Positions 1-13,000 of a stretch of DNA of 64,000 nt are shown here, one piece after another. How positions within the stretch are numbered: the first letter of the stretch is position 1; every line of letters starts with the position of its first letter. Origin of the DNA: Spisula solida (lineage: Eukaryota > Mollusca > Bivalvia > Venerida > Mactridae); NCBI GenBank assembly GCA_947247005.1, contig OX365947.1:39698760-39762759 (forward strand), written 5' to 3'. A model generated the notes under the pieces. It did no database searches and was not told the DNA's origin. It was given only the letters and a program-made list of their open reading frames with translations. The translations under genes and the position numbers were made by a program.

Positions 1-409
1 TCACATTTCTTAATTAATTTTCTATGCTGCATGTATATTTTCAATCCCTACTGTTAACTGTATGAAGGTTGAACTAGGAAGTGTGAAAATGGAATTATCA
101 ATCCAATGTAGAGTTTATATCCGACAAGTATAATGAACATAAAGTGTCGGCCGTTCGTGAACTATAGACGTTTGCTTGAGAGTTATTCTACTATATCGTT
201 TATAATTGTGTAATAACATGCAAAACGAGTACACGAACACCATCAGTAGTTTGTCGCCTGGTTATTATTTTAAAATATCTGCGATGCATATTTTAGAACA
301 GGAAACAACTTAAATTAGAATACTGGAGTAAATGCATAGGATTGCCCCCAAAGTCAGACATCGCGCCAAGAAAAATTCAATCTCGATTACTAGAACATTT
401 GTATTTCAA

Positions 410-490
410 TCAGCAGTGATAGCTCAGCGATAACGCATTGTCCTGCCAATCAAGCGGTCGTGGGTTCAATCCACGGCGTGGGAATTGGAT
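410..490 (+). repeat. tRNA-derived SINE head (fragment)
   Basis: An A-box-like segment (ATAGCTCAGCGATAACGC) and a B-box-like segment (GTGGGTTCAATCCAC) are spaced as in a tRNA, and the middle resembles a Gly-GCC anticodon arm (CCTGCCAA). The two ends do not pair into an acceptor stem. I read it as the pol III head of a SINE, not a working tRNA gene. Confidence 0.5.
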
Positions 491-599
491 ATTTCTGTAA
501 CTCTATTCGTAGTATTTCCCGACATATCTGACTGTGTGGACTGTAAAGTACATTTTATGTATCTGGTTAAAGTTGTAAGGAAGCTGTGTATCGGTGCTA

Positions 600-785
600 T
601 ATACAGGACACATTAAAGAACAAGCTGTCTATTTGGAATAAGAGCTATGCACATGCACTCCTGCAGCGCCGGGCATGAGTGTAACTAATGTATCTCTCTC
701 ACTTCGGTGATATATCTGTGCCCTTGTGGGTGCAAAACTGTATGTAAAATACCTTTGAACGTGTGAGTCGCATAAAAAGGGAGAT
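600..785 (-). repeat. dispersed repeat, copy 1 (partner at 37750-37985)
   Basis: The reverse complement aligns along its length with 37750-37985. Both share TTCAAAGG...TTTTACAT, CCCACAAGGGC or GCCACAAGGGC, GGCGCTGCAG and a terminal TTCTTTAAT. This is a diverged interspersed element with no coding capacity seen. Confidence 0.6.
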
Positions 786-1229
786 TATAATTATGGTATA
801 ATAATTAATAAATTAATAACATTGCATACTAGTTTGATTGAACGTAATATCCTACGATGGACGTACCCATGCGTATGGATCTCTGTACTTTCTGCTTAAT
901 TCCTCAAAGCAAGAACATCCACAATGCATCACTTTACACAGACCTGTGTATAAATTGGTATCTTGGAGGACCAAAACCTAATGTTATGTGGCCATGTGGA
1001 GTATAACAGCCCACTTGCGGCTTAATATCGCGGAGGAGGGGTGTTCAGTTTTCAGAATTGGCGCATGTCAAAAAATAGACTTTAAAATAGTATATTTTAC
1101 CCTTGAGCACCAATCATCGCTATAGCATCAACTGTAATCTACAAATCACTCCAAAATGAACTCATACCAGCGCAACTAAATTTTGCATGCTAAGGAGCGG
1201 AATTATTCACATTTGATCTAAACAGGTAC

Positions 1230-1860
1230 ATCAAAACTTAAACGTTTAAGTAGAGTACTTTTAGTCCGACCCGATAACTTAAAATGGAAATAGCGTTTAA
1301 ACGGATCCGACAAAACCCAAATTTTATTCCACTACATAACGAAAATACTTTATATCAAATCATATGGAAATTAAAACAATTTTGACTGTCCTGCTTTTTC
1401 GCTAAGGAATAAAAAGGAGCGACTTTAACGTCATCAAAACTCAGCGTTCTAACGTTAACGTTGCGTACTTTTAGTCCGACTTTACTACGAAAATTGAACA
1501 TTGCGGGAAAATGGACTGGGCAAACGCCCAATTTAATTGCACTGAATTAAAGAAAATACTTTATAGCAAATCATATGAAAATTAAAACAATTTTGACCGT
1601 CCTGCTTTTTCGCAAAGGAAAGAAAAGGAACGATTTTAACGTCATCAAAACTCAACCTTATAACGTTAACGTTGCTTATTTTTACTCCGACTAAATATCT
1701 TAGATTGAAAATAGCGCGAAAACGGTCTCGAGAACACACCATTTTTTATTTCACTAAATTGAAGAAGATATATTAAATAATATCATACGAAAATTTAAAA
1801 AACTTTGACCGTCCCGTTTTCTTTCTATGTGCGTATGAATGAAAGAAATGTTGCGTGTTT
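1230..1860. repeat. tandem repeat, about 212-bp unit, three copies
   Basis: The segment TTTTAGTCCGAC recurs at about 1258 and 1470, with a diverged form (TTTTACTCCGAC) at about 1680. In each unit it is followed by AATACTTTAT...AAATCATATG, AAACAATTTTGAC and TTTTAACGTCATCAAAACTCA. A degenerate part-copy runs to about 1860. It is intergenic and codes for nothing recognisable. Confidence 0.7.
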
Positions 1861-3188
1861 GACGCCGTCACTACTTAGCGTGCGACGCAGTAGTTAAAGC
1901 GTTTTGTATATCATATTCAATATTTCTTTCTATAAATCGCACCATATGACACAGCATTCATTTCCCTACACGAATAATTTTTCTCGTTTTCATAGCGTAA
2001 GTATTGACCACAAAATATGAGCAAAAACGTAGAAAATCCTGCAAAAAATACGTCCCGCTAGGTGGCGCTATTTATCACTCGGAACGTGATATTCCTCCCT
2101 AAAACTATCCAAAACAGAAAGCAAACATTTGATTCTATATTTGTGCGAAATTTCATCAAGATCCGAATTACAAACAATTTTTCCCGAAAAGGGTCTATTT
2201 CACCTTAAAAGGATGTTTGTTTTCAGACTTCACCTGAATCTTGCATCAAGTTAACTGTGCAGTGTTTATATTGTCATTTTCATTTGTAAACCAAGGCTAG
2301 TTTATCATCAACAAACTATAGTATAATACTGTTAATAACGTCTAGCTTTTATGTATTTTTACACAATTTGCATTGATTATTTCTCTGTGGTAGAATCTAG
2401 CATTTACATTATTTAAAGTCTTATGTATCGTATTTCCTGTTTGAATTTATAAGTTACATGAACTATTGCTTTATTATACTTCAAGGTTACCTATTCAACA
2501 ACATTTTATGCCTGGCTTGGTAAATAATATACATGTGTTTACCCTACTTCTGGACTGACCTTGAAACATTCTTTGTTTCGTTTACCAAACCCAGAAATGT
2601 GTTAGGTGTATTAATTTTTGGTAGGGATTTAAAAAAAATGTCCTCAGAAAAGCAAAAATGTTGCTGGTATTTTCGTAAGAAGGTTTTAAAGGTGACTCCA
2701 AACTAAGAATTTGATTAAGGTCAGTCCAATGTGCAGACGGCAATGATTATATATTCAAGGGTAATGTCTCAGATGTTTGACTTTTCTCATAATTGTTTTA
2801 TTACCATAAAAGTTACCACAAATGGTTCCATATTTACATTAAACTAACTTTGTTCTTTGTTCATTAGAATAAAAAGACCATTGACTTGTTGTCATCACAC
2901 GTGCACCCATACCATGTTTGTGTGGGAACCATATAGGTTCTATTAAGTGCACTTATTTCATCACTTTAATAATTTTCCATGATAAAAACTATAAACTGGG
3001 CACGGTGAGTTCCTTTCATTTTGATGTTTTCATTAAACTGTTTCTGTAGCATTACTCACCAGGAAAACAGTAAAAATTTCAAATTGGTGGCAGGTGCTAA
3101 TTTATTGCATCTTAAACATGATGTCATTGAAAATGAAATGTGGAATTGTGTGAAATGTTCAAACTTGTATTACTGTATATTAACTATA
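1861..3188. other. intergenic stretch without recognisable feature
   Basis: AT-rich sequence with no ORF, SINE box or terminal inverted repeat that I could support. Confidence 0.5.
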
Positions 3189-4627
3189 CTAGGGTCGTTC
3201 ATTTAATACCCGGATGATCGCCATAGCGCTTGACTGAAACATGCGATAGTAATAAATATTTGTTTAATAAGACTTAATCACCAACTTGATATTTTGACAA
3301 AACTTGTTATAATTTTATTCAACCGAACACAAACTGTGGTTACTATAGTAACACAACTAAGGGCTACCCGGCCCAGACCAAGTTTTTAGTGAAATGTACA
3401 GTGTTGATATGACAGTGTGCGTGGTATACACTTAACGGCACTTCTAACGCTACCTTTAATATATGTCAGTTTTCTTTAAAACTGCTATATGGATTGTCAT
3501 GAAATTCTGTACAGTTAAACAACAATATTTGACCCTTGTTCTGACAAAGTTTTATCTAAATCGGCTGTTAGACTTTTGTAAGACACGTCTTCAACTGAAT
3601 AAACCCTAATATTGAAAGTCACAAATTTGCCCACGATGGCTGTCACCGGATTATTATTTGCGCTGAAGATGTCATTGCTTCCTAAAATGGTTGATATTAT
3701 CAAGCTTTGAATCCATTATGTCTTAGATAATTATTTACGCTGTACACAAACCGACTAGTAAAAAAATGATGTTTGTTTTAGCTGCGAAAGCCAGTGATAA
3801 CCGTTATCCCAATGAGTATGTTGAGATAATACGATTCCTGCGAGTTAGGATAATCAAGCTCAACTTGAAATTGGAACTGATGGTGACCACAAACTATATC
3901 AAACTGATTTAATTCAATTCTATTGCATACTTTTACATATTAGATGTTTAGAAATGATTTTATTTTACCTTATAAGTACAAAAATGAAGCTCTCCATCAG
4001 GTTTAACGTTAATATCGAACGTATTGGGTTTTTTTATTCAGAAAAGGCGTTTATTTTGAGGCAGTCTAGCTTAGCTTACCAACTGCTACCTAGATGCAAC
4101 GTAGATGACGAGTATTTTTATTGTGTACACGCGGTTAAATGATGACAAGGATCACCTCGCGATGATCCAAGGCCGGGCCAATCTAACGTCAGAAACAGGA
4201 AAGTGTCGTCGGTTAATCACCTGTTGGAGGGGTAAACGCACTACTGGAAGTATAAGTACTATTGTAATTACGGAACCATGCAAAATTATAGTGGATACAG
4301 CATATAACATCACTACCGAACATCTTAAAATGGTAAATGTGTGTGCTCGCGTGACTTGAGGGCTCCAAAATATTGATCAAATAGAGAAAAATTGACACGT
4401 TTGAGGAGCGAAAATGGCGTAACGTCACAATAATTTGACGTCAACTTGGGCCGATTAAACATGTACTTATTAAAACACTAATGTTATGTAAACCATTTGT
4501 TGCAACAAGTGGAAATTTTGTATGTGTTCAAAGGAATGGTGTGAATGTATTCCTGTAAGTTTTCATCAATATCAGTTTTAGTTTTCCAGCAATATCGATC
4601 CTCCGAGTATTAAATGAACGACCCTCT
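3189..4627. mobile_element. TA-flanked TIR element, 1.44 kb, non-autonomous
   Basis: The left end AGGGTCGTTCATTTAATAC (from about 3191) and the reverse complement of the right end (about 4595-4625) are near identical for about 30 bp. Both ends are bordered by TA (3187-3188 and 4628-4629), as Tc1/mariner-superfamily insertions are. No transposase motif is visible in any frame, so it looks like a deleted or non-autonomous copy. Confidence 0.75.
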
Positions 4628-5365
4628 TACTATACCTGATATATTTTGTAGAAAACACTTTTTATGTATAGTGATATGTATAAAAACAATATAGTATGTA
4701 CTAGGGTTGTAGAGTTTGGGTTGGTAGGGGGTACCTGGGTAGTAATGGGGTCTACAGGGGGGGGGGGCATAACATGACGGGTGCCTGTGCTCTGAGTGGT
4801 AAGATTTGGGTATACACTATGGGTGTTTTCGTAACGTCTTTCCGTGACAGTGTGCCGACTTTTCCATCCCGAACAACTTACGAACAAAACGGAACAGGAA
4901 GTAAAAAATTTTAATTGACCAACATTGTAGTTGCAGCCGTTTTTGAGAGGCGATAACCTCTCTATACTACCATTGCCCATTTTTTAATGCAACCTAAACC
5001 GCCTTTAGGCTGCTATGTGAATCCGCATTCAAGTAGTTCCAGAAACTGTCAACATTCCCAATACTGCTTCATATGTTTCTCCAAATTTTTAAACTGATTT
5101 AATTCAATCAGCAACATTTGTTTATTCTAAGATCAACAATTATTGTAAAACTGTTCGTTAAATCCATATTTTTGCAGAAAATCACTCCGCAAAGGCCATA
5201 TTGGACTTGTTTCGTAATATGAAAATGACGTGTTCATCAAATGCCCCGGCTGTATAGCTATTTTTAGAAACTTCAGGCCAGGGTCGCGTGATGGTTTTAT
5301 CAATGAATGGTATATCGTCCACGAATTACTGTTATGCAATCATATGGTATGGCTATATACTAGCC

Positions 5366-7696
5366 CACGCCTGGTAATCACTGGCACCACAACAATCGCG
5401 TTATGTGTACAAAATTTCCGTTATAGTGTCACTCGGCAAAAATTGTTGAAAACGGTGAGTGAAATAATTTGTTTTTCTTCACTAAAGACATCTAAGCCTG
5501 AATTTTAAAAATCGGGGAATGTAGTGCTATGCAGGTATGTACAGGCTTTGTTGTAAACGTACAATTGTCAGAATAAAATCTGAATCTGATCTTTTAGAGC
5601 TCGCACAAAATGTGCAGTCAGAGTGTTGATCAGACCAAAATCTGGATTTTATGACAAATTTTACTGATTTTGCATGTTATAGCTACTACATTGTAGTAAT
5701 TAACACATACGATATAATATTATATTGACAATTTGATGTTTTTCTGTAAAAATCGGCATTTTAAAGGTCATGTTTGATGGCGTATGTCTATTTTTTAAAC
5801 CGTTGTGGTTCCAATCACTACGATGTAGTCCCAATACTGTGTTGTGATTCTCAGCAAAATATAGAGATCTCTAATGTACGTGTATTGATGTTTTCATTAT
5901 ACTTAAACCGTATATATTTGATATTATTTTACATGTATTTATACTTGGGAAAGCAACATTAACCACAACGCTCAAATACAAATGGATATTCTGTCATTTT
6001 TGTAAACATGGCCCTTAATTGTCAATTTGAACATTACTCTATATATCTATCTAAAACGCAACATGTATGTGAATAATCCATTGAAATTAATGGAACTTGT
6101 ACTTAAATACATGTATTAGTGCTAATGTGTCTATTATTATTGTAAAATAGCACTTCAAATCCGGTGGAGGCACACATATGCCTGGCCTGCCATATTTCAG
6201 CATCATTATATACAAATGTACATCAACACCATGCAGATCTGTTTAAGGCGGCTCGTGACGTATTTATTTTACTGAAAGAATCGGCTTCAAGTTGAGACAA
6301 CTGCAAACATAGTGTTATTGTTATTTATTGTTATTGCTTATACAGGTACATTGGAAAAGTTTAAATACGATCTTATATCTCTAAAGGATCAAATACACGT
6401 TATTTTCTTACGACCTTGTAACACTACATGTGTCTAATTTTACACTTACATGTACCTGAACAATTGGCAAGTGCATGAGAAACGCTGGCATAATTATTTA
6501 TTACTTGGTCGATCCTACCATGATTATGCTTAACGCACATGGTCATACAAACTACACTAAAGTTTGTTTAACCACGTGCGTAGCGCCCATGACAATGCAA
6601 AATTTATACACAACACTAGTCAAACTTATGTCTAAATGAAAAGCAACACCTCGGCATTTGCTGTAACTACCTGTTTGTGTACACAGAAACATATCCCATC
6701 GCATTTCAGGCTGGTTGTAACTTTTGTTAAACTAACCCAATACAAACATTTGTATTCGATGTGCACCAACGTATAGTTTCTAAACACTAAATAGTACATT
6801 CGGCAATCATTGACCAGTGTTAATTAAACTTTGTCGTGGTACTAGTCAATTACATAAATAAAATTATGTGCATACTTTAGTAAGATTGTTAGATCAAGTT
6901 TGGAAGAAATTCGTAGTATTCGACATTTCCAGTACTTGAACCGTGACGTATGTTTTTATTTCTTCCAGGCCGTATAATTGAGCGTATATCAAAACACTAC
7001 AAAGCTTAACAGCTAACATATTACGGCATTGTAGCATTTGTTCCACTTTTCAGTAATAGTGTAACGATAAAATTATCCTAAAAAACACTCGTTACGAGAT
7101 TGGCTTGATAAATATTCGTCGTAAGTTTTTCCAGAGTATTTTAGGTTCACTTTCGAATAATGGACATGCATTTATCTAACTACATGTATCTATCTTCCTC
7201 GTTATTTACTATATTTTGCTAGGAACCACAACGCCGTATTGGGACTACAACGAAGTGATTGGAACCACAACAGTTAAAAAATAGGACATACGTCATTTCA
7301 ATTAACCTTACAAATGTCTACATTTAGCATAAAGCATTCAAATATCAATAACTATCGTATACTATTATAACTAGTAGCTATAATATGCATAATCAGGAAA
7401 ACTTGTCATAAAATTCACATTTGGGTCTGATCAACACTCTGACTGCACATTTTGTGCGAGCTCTAAAAGATCAGATTCTGCTTTTATTCTGAATATTGTG
7501 CTTTTACAAGAAAGCCTGAACATATCTGCATAGCACTACATTCCCCGATTTATAAAATTCGAGTTTAGATGTCTTTAGTAAAGAAAAACACTCACCATTG
7601 TCAACAATTTGTGCTGATTGGCACTATAACGGAAGTCGCATTGGAACATTTTGTACACATAACGAAACGTGGTGGTGCCAGTGATTACCAGGCGTG
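5366..7696. repeat. large inverted repeat: arms of about 0.5 kb, 1.34-kb spacer
   Basis: The left arm (5366-5868) is the reverse complement of the right arm (7208-7696) with moderate divergence. Matching blocks include ACGCCTGGTAATCACTGGCA, AGCTCGCACAAAATGTGCAG, AGAGTGTTGATCAGACC and GTTGTGGTTCCAATCACT. The spacer (5869-7207) shows no coding sequence. It has the form of a foldback insertion inside the composite element. Confidence 0.8.
6158..6210 (+). repeat. SINE-B fragment
   Basis: The segment TCCGGTGGAGGCACACATATG and the following TGCCATATTTCAGCA match the junction of tRNA head and body in the copies at 26521 and 44845. Only this part is preserved. It lies in the spacer of the inverted repeat. 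Confidence 0.55.
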
Positions 7697-8727
7697 TAGC
7701 TGCTTTCTATAGATGTCTCACGCTGTGAGGGAAGTGCATGATTACAATACAGTACTGTAGATTCTGATAAATAGGCGCGTAGTATTATTTTTAAGCCACT
7801 TTTGATATACGCATTCAATACACGTATTACATATAATTTAATATGCCCCTATTTACAATTATTTAGATACCCAACATGCCTATAAAGTCACATATGCCTA
7901 TTTTGACATTCAAGACAAGATCGGCAGTAAGAAAACGAACATTAAACGTGTAAAGTCGGTTTAAGCTTTAGTAGCAGCAACCAGATCGCCTTTCATCATA
8001 ACTCTCAGTGCTTAGATTAAATATGGGTGGAAGAAATATGCATGTGTATATAGTTAAATGTGATTGTTTGCCAGCAATTGCCCGTAATTGGAAAATAAAA
8101 GTACATGTATTATATTCTATTTCATGCCGCAAGCACGTTTTGTGAAGTTTACGGCAGCCATTGTTGTTGTTGTAATCATGCGACTGTTCTAGCTGCGCCA
8201 CCTCTTTGGCAGGCACAGACAGAACATGTTCTGAACAGTGTTCCGGTTTGTTCCTGTGTTCCATTGTACGGAATAAGCCGAACAACGTTACCAACACACC
8301 CTATGAGTATATAAAGTCTATAGCTAAAAGTGCAGTCACGGCTCAATACCTGTCGTATTTCTATCTACACTGCAAAACTGTCTATGGATTTCAATCTATA
8401 TTATAGGTAAGTTTTCAACTCAGGTAGCTAAACAGGGTATTTACCGAACAAACTCTATGGTTAAAGTACATAAACATGCATAACATAAAAATACACCTAT
8501 ACAGTGTGCATTTTAAATGTAAACTGTGCCAACTATTGGTGCAAAAACATTTACAATGTTAGTTATTGCTATTTAAAGTAGTCAGTTACATGTATTGAAA
8601 TGTCAACTATTCTTTAACAATATCACCTTCTTACTTGCAGAATGCATTTTATCTATGATTTGAAGTTTACAGAAATGTTTGTTGAATATTGTCTTATTTA
8701 CACCAGAGATATGGATCTTGTTTGTAA

Positions 8728-8994
8728 CCTGGGCTGGTATTCACAAAGCATCTTAGTAGAAAACTTAGATTTTTCTTAGAAACACGAAAAATTTTAAAGT
8801 ATGTCGGCCTAAAATGACAATCAAGATTATTGATGTTTTGTATAGGTTTAAATCATTATGTAAAGAGCTACTATAATCACTAAGAAAACATGGGTTAATC
8901 TTCAATTTGTGCACAATATATGCAATACTAATTTTTAACTTAAGTCAAAATATTTAAGTTTTCAACTAAGATGCTTTGTGAATACCAGCCCTGG
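8728..8994. mobile_element. MITE with TIR of about 38 bp
   Basis: The left end GGGCTGGTATTCACAAAGCA plus TCTTAGTAGAAAACTTA is repeated as a reverse complement at the right end with about one mismatch. The element is 267 bp and non-coding. The CCTGGGC/CCAGGGC termini recall hAT-type elements. No clear target duplication was seen. Confidence 0.85.
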
Positions 8995-9839
8995 TTCTCA
9001 TGTTACTTGCAGATAGCATTCTCAGAGTTTTCATATTAAGGAAAATAAAGCATGTAATAAGCATCTTTGTTGGTGATTTCTTATTGGCTGACTTTTTGCG
9101 AAAAAATTTGGTACTAGGAACTGTTTCATCGCCCATACTCAGCTCAGTCTGGTTTCTCTGGTCTGTGCTTCAGTAATAGAGGAGAGAAAACACGGTTACT
9201 GTGTTGCAGTAGTGGAAGCAAGAAATAGTTAGTCTGGCCTAGTACTAGCAATGTGTTTATCATCTCAAAAATATAGTTCTGTAGTTTCCCTCGAATAGTA
9301 TCGTTGAACCTGAGACTTGACTATAAGTTTTACCATGCTGCCTGAACCACATACACATACATATATCTTGTTATTTAGCCTTACATTGACAAGTTGATGC
9401 ACTACATTGTATATTCACGGAAGTTTTTCACTACTGTTCATCATACAAGTTCTAGTGTTTTTTTTTGGTAATTTCAACCAATCAACTTACAAGTAGAAGG
9501 GAATGTAAACAACTTCAAGGAAGTTAAGTTGCATCAAGTTAGCATCCCAAACCTATATATTTTAACACCCAGTAGGCCACAGTATAAGTCTTATAGGTTA
9601 TGTTTACATATTTTGCCTATTTAAAACACACTGATTAAGTTTTTTTCTTTGGATGGTTCCTTTTGGGTAATTGCTTTGAAATTACTCCTTATTTCAAATT
9701 GTACCCATGTTTTAAAATAATTATCAAATTAATGTGTATTTTTACCAGAGTTTTATACAACATAGTTATGTAAGTACTTGTAGTTTACCTTCACTTAAGA
9801 TAGAAGTATACCTGTTACGAGGTGTGATATATATTACAG
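8995..9839. other. ACSL: upstream flank or 5' intron of ACSL; no first exon identified
   Basis: The first coding exon begins at an acceptor (TATTACAG, ending 9839), so a non-coding exon must lie upstream. Possible donors exist, for example ATAGGTAAGT near 8402, but nothing in the sequence proves a promoter or first exon. Confidence 0.35.
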
Positions 9840-9853
9840 GGGACGATCCAACC

Positions 9854-10000
9854 ATGGAGGAAATAGTCATGCCTATATGTGCCTCTATCGGTGCTCTGAC
9901 TGCCTTAGGTGGAGCAGCCGCTATCTACTATATCTCCAAGATGCCAGACCCTAACTGTATTCCACCTGTAGACCTAGATGACCAGTCTTATCTTTTAGAG
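9854..10000 (+). CDS. ACSL: ACSL coding exon 1: start and membrane anchor
   Basis: Residues 1-49, phase 0. The exon itself starts at about 9840 after TATTACAG and has 14 nt of 5' UTR. The ATG sits in a strong context (ACCATGG). The protein opens [20 protein letters not shown], a hydrophobic Ala/Gly-rich segment typical of the ACSL N-terminal anchor. The donor is GAG|GTATGT. Confidence 0.85.
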
Positions 10001-13000
10001 GTATGTGCTATTTTTAATTATTTTCAACTTTGAATTATGTGTATTTTTTATTTATCTCCAAATTTTTTTAAGATTTGAATAAGATTTATGACATCCTTCG
10101 TATTTTTAAGAAATATTTGTTAAGGTTTGCACTAAGCTTTAATTCTGTAATTACTTACTTAATAGATGGATGTACTTCAGTAAAACCTAGCTTAGAAAGT
10201 GCTAGATACACGATTTCCACATGATGACTATGGTCTAGGAAAAGTTGTATGCTAATGCATAGATATTAAATATTCTAAGAAGTTCGGACAACTTGAACTG
10301 TTTAGAGATGAAGACATGGTGTTATATAGTTCCTTTCTGTCGGGAAGTGTACCATCTCCTGTGGGGTAGTGGTTAAAGTAGTGTACCATCTCCTGTGGGG
10401 TAGTGGTTAAAACAGTTTACCATCTCCTGTGGGGTAGTGGTTAAAGTAGTGTACCATATCCTGTGGGTAGTGGTTAAAGCAGTGTACCATCTCATTTGGG
10501 GTAGTGGTTAAAGCAGTGTACCATCTCCTGTGGGGTAGTGGTTAAAACAGTGTACCATCTCCTGTGGGGAAGTGGTTAAAGCAGTGTACCATCTCCTGTG
10601 GGGTAGTGGTTAAAACAGTACCATCTCCTTTGGGGTAGTGGTTAAAGCAGATGGTACCATCTCCTGTGGGGTAGTGGTTAAAGCAGTGTACCATCTCCTG
10701 TGGGGAAGTGGTTAAAACAGTGTACCATTTCCTGTGTGTTAGTGGGTAGGCATCTGCATTTAGAGAGGAGGTTTGAATCCTGATGGGGCGTGTTCTGAAA
10801 TGTCAAGTTAGTTAGATGAAAGCTAGGTGGTTATGTTTGCTGTGGACTTACCTCTTTGGTTTCTGGCATGTTATTCTGACTTAAATTAAGTCAGAACGTA
10901 TGTATTTGTTAAGGAAGTAGTTGTCTCACTATAAGTCAATTTGGCTAACCTTTTAAATAAGTGTGACACTATCCTGAATAAGCTCAATGCTTTACCATTT
11001 TACTATGAACCTTGTAGGATGGTTCTCGGTGCAGTAAGTTGGTTCCCAAAGGTGAACTGATTCATTACTTCTATGAAGATGTGAGAACCATGTACGATAC
11101 TTTCCTAAGAGGAATGAAAATTTCAGGTAAAATGTTCATGTATTAATTTTGTCTGTCTTAAGATTTTACTGTAAATGTTGGAATTTTTTCCCCCTCTATT
11201 CAACATAATTTTTAGCTCACCTATCACAAAGTGACAGAGTGAGCTTTTGTGATCACTCTTCGTCTGTCGTCCGTCTGTCCGTCCATCCGTCCGTCAACAA
11301 TTGGCTTGTGTAGACACTAGAGGTCACAGTTTTAGCCTAATCTTTATGGAACTTGGTCACAATGATTATCTCAACAAATCTAGGCCAAGTTCGATATTGG
11401 ATCATCTGGGGTCAAAAACTAGGTCACTAGGTCAAATCATAGAAAAACCTTGTGTAGTCACTAGAGGTCATAATTTTGACTTAATCTTTATGAAACTTGG
11501 TCATAATGATCATCTTAACAAATTCTAGGTCAAGTTCGATATTGGGTCATCTGGGGTCAAAAACTAGGTCACAAGGTCAAATCATAGAAAAACCTTGTGT
11601 AATCACTCGAGGTCACAATTTTGGTCTAATCTTTACGAAACTTGGTCACAATGATCATCTCCACAAAATCTAGGTCAAGTTCGATATTGGGTCATCCGGG
11701 TCAAAAACTAGGTCACAAGGTCAAATAATAGAAAAACTTGTGTGTAGACACAAGAGGTCACAATTTTGGTATAATCTTAATGAAACTCGGTCACAATGAT
11801 CATCTCAACAAAGTCTAGGTCAAGTTCGATATTGGGTCATCCGGGGTCAAAAACTACGTAACAAGGTCAAATAATAGAAAAACCTTGTGTAGTCACTAGA
11901 GGTCACAGTTTTTTGGCCTGATCTTTACGAAACTTGGTCACAATGATCATCTCAACAAAATCTAGGTCAAGTTAGATATTGGTTTATCTGGGGTCAAAAA
12001 CTAGGTCATTTGGTCAAATCATATAAAAAACCTTTTGTACTCACTAGAGGTATTGGCCTTATCTGTATGAAGCTTGGTCACAATGATCATCTCAACAAAA
12101 TCTAGGTCAAGTTCGACAGGTGAGCAACCTTGTTGAGTAATGCCTCGTTTATTTGTGCGAACACACCAGCCACTCTACCACAATGCAACGCAGTATAGAA
12201 CCTTCATGCGCGGCCACTGGTCCTGGCAGTTTCCCATTTTCAGGCCAGAAACCCTATCCACAAAATTTCCAAACCTCCAAAAACTTTAGTTGATATGAGT
12301 CATTAGGCCCTTTCGATTGGGCTGTTATGTGGCGCAGGTTATAGTCTGATTCCAGTCCCCAATATTACAATGCTCATACAGTACTTCTTCTTTAACATTG
12401 AGTCGGGAACCAGGCTATAACATGCTCCACAAAACAGCTAAGTCCTATTGTATGAGTTATAAGATACGCTTGACTGATTTATTTTCAGGGTTAAAATACA
12501 TGATTGTGTTAAAATTACACTTCAATAGTGAAATGATACATATAAAGTATATAAAAAATATTAGATTAAACAGGGTAGTATCACCAAAAGAATTCAAGGT
12601 CATTCATTTGTATATAGGTTATTTTAGGTCAGATGAAATTAATTCTTATGTTTTTTATCACCCCCAGCTGCTCCATATTTTTCACATTTACCTTTTTTGT
12701 TTGCTTGAATATAGAGTGCCTTTTCCAGTCTATCTGTTTGTATGTTGATTCTGGCTTTATGCAGTTTTTCAACAATTTTTCAGTTATAAACTTATACAGC
12801 TGCTGATTTACCTAACATGTTTTCCTGTACTGCATCCTAACCAGTACTGATCCACCCTTCCAATAAGAACCTGCACCTTCTCCACACATGGAGGAAAATC
12901 GGCATTGCATGATATCAAATTTTCATAGAAGAGTTTGACCTACTATTATAGTCCGGCCCGAAATCCCCGAAATTGGACTGAACCTTGCATTGCAGTATAA

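Larger units (their letters stand above)
4816..8306 (-). mobile_element. composite element: 430-bp MITE split by a 3-kb insertion
   Basis: The segments 4816-4945 and about 8010-8306 match, in reverse orientation, the right and left halves of the element at 37297-37737. Shared blocks include AACTTACGAACAAAACGGAA and GAACATGTTCTGTCTGTGCC. The outer ends form a diverged TIR (CTATGGGTG against CATAGGGTG) with a possible GTATA target duplication. The roughly 3.06 kb between the halves is absent from the 37-kb copy and carries a large inverted repeat. The boundaries of the inserted part are uncertain. Confidence 0.65.

Noticed and set aside
410..490. Possible tRNA-Gly gene
   Set aside because: Only internal promoter boxes are convincing; the ends do not form an acceptor stem.
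9734..9853. Upstream extension of the ACSL start (MYFYQSF...)
   Set aside because: It reads through the intron acceptor at 9839. The ATG at 9854 has a good context and starts a normal ACSL N terminus.
10354..10735. CRISPR-like array of short repeats
   Set aside because: The units are head to tail with no unique spacers, in an animal-type intron. This is a minisatellite.
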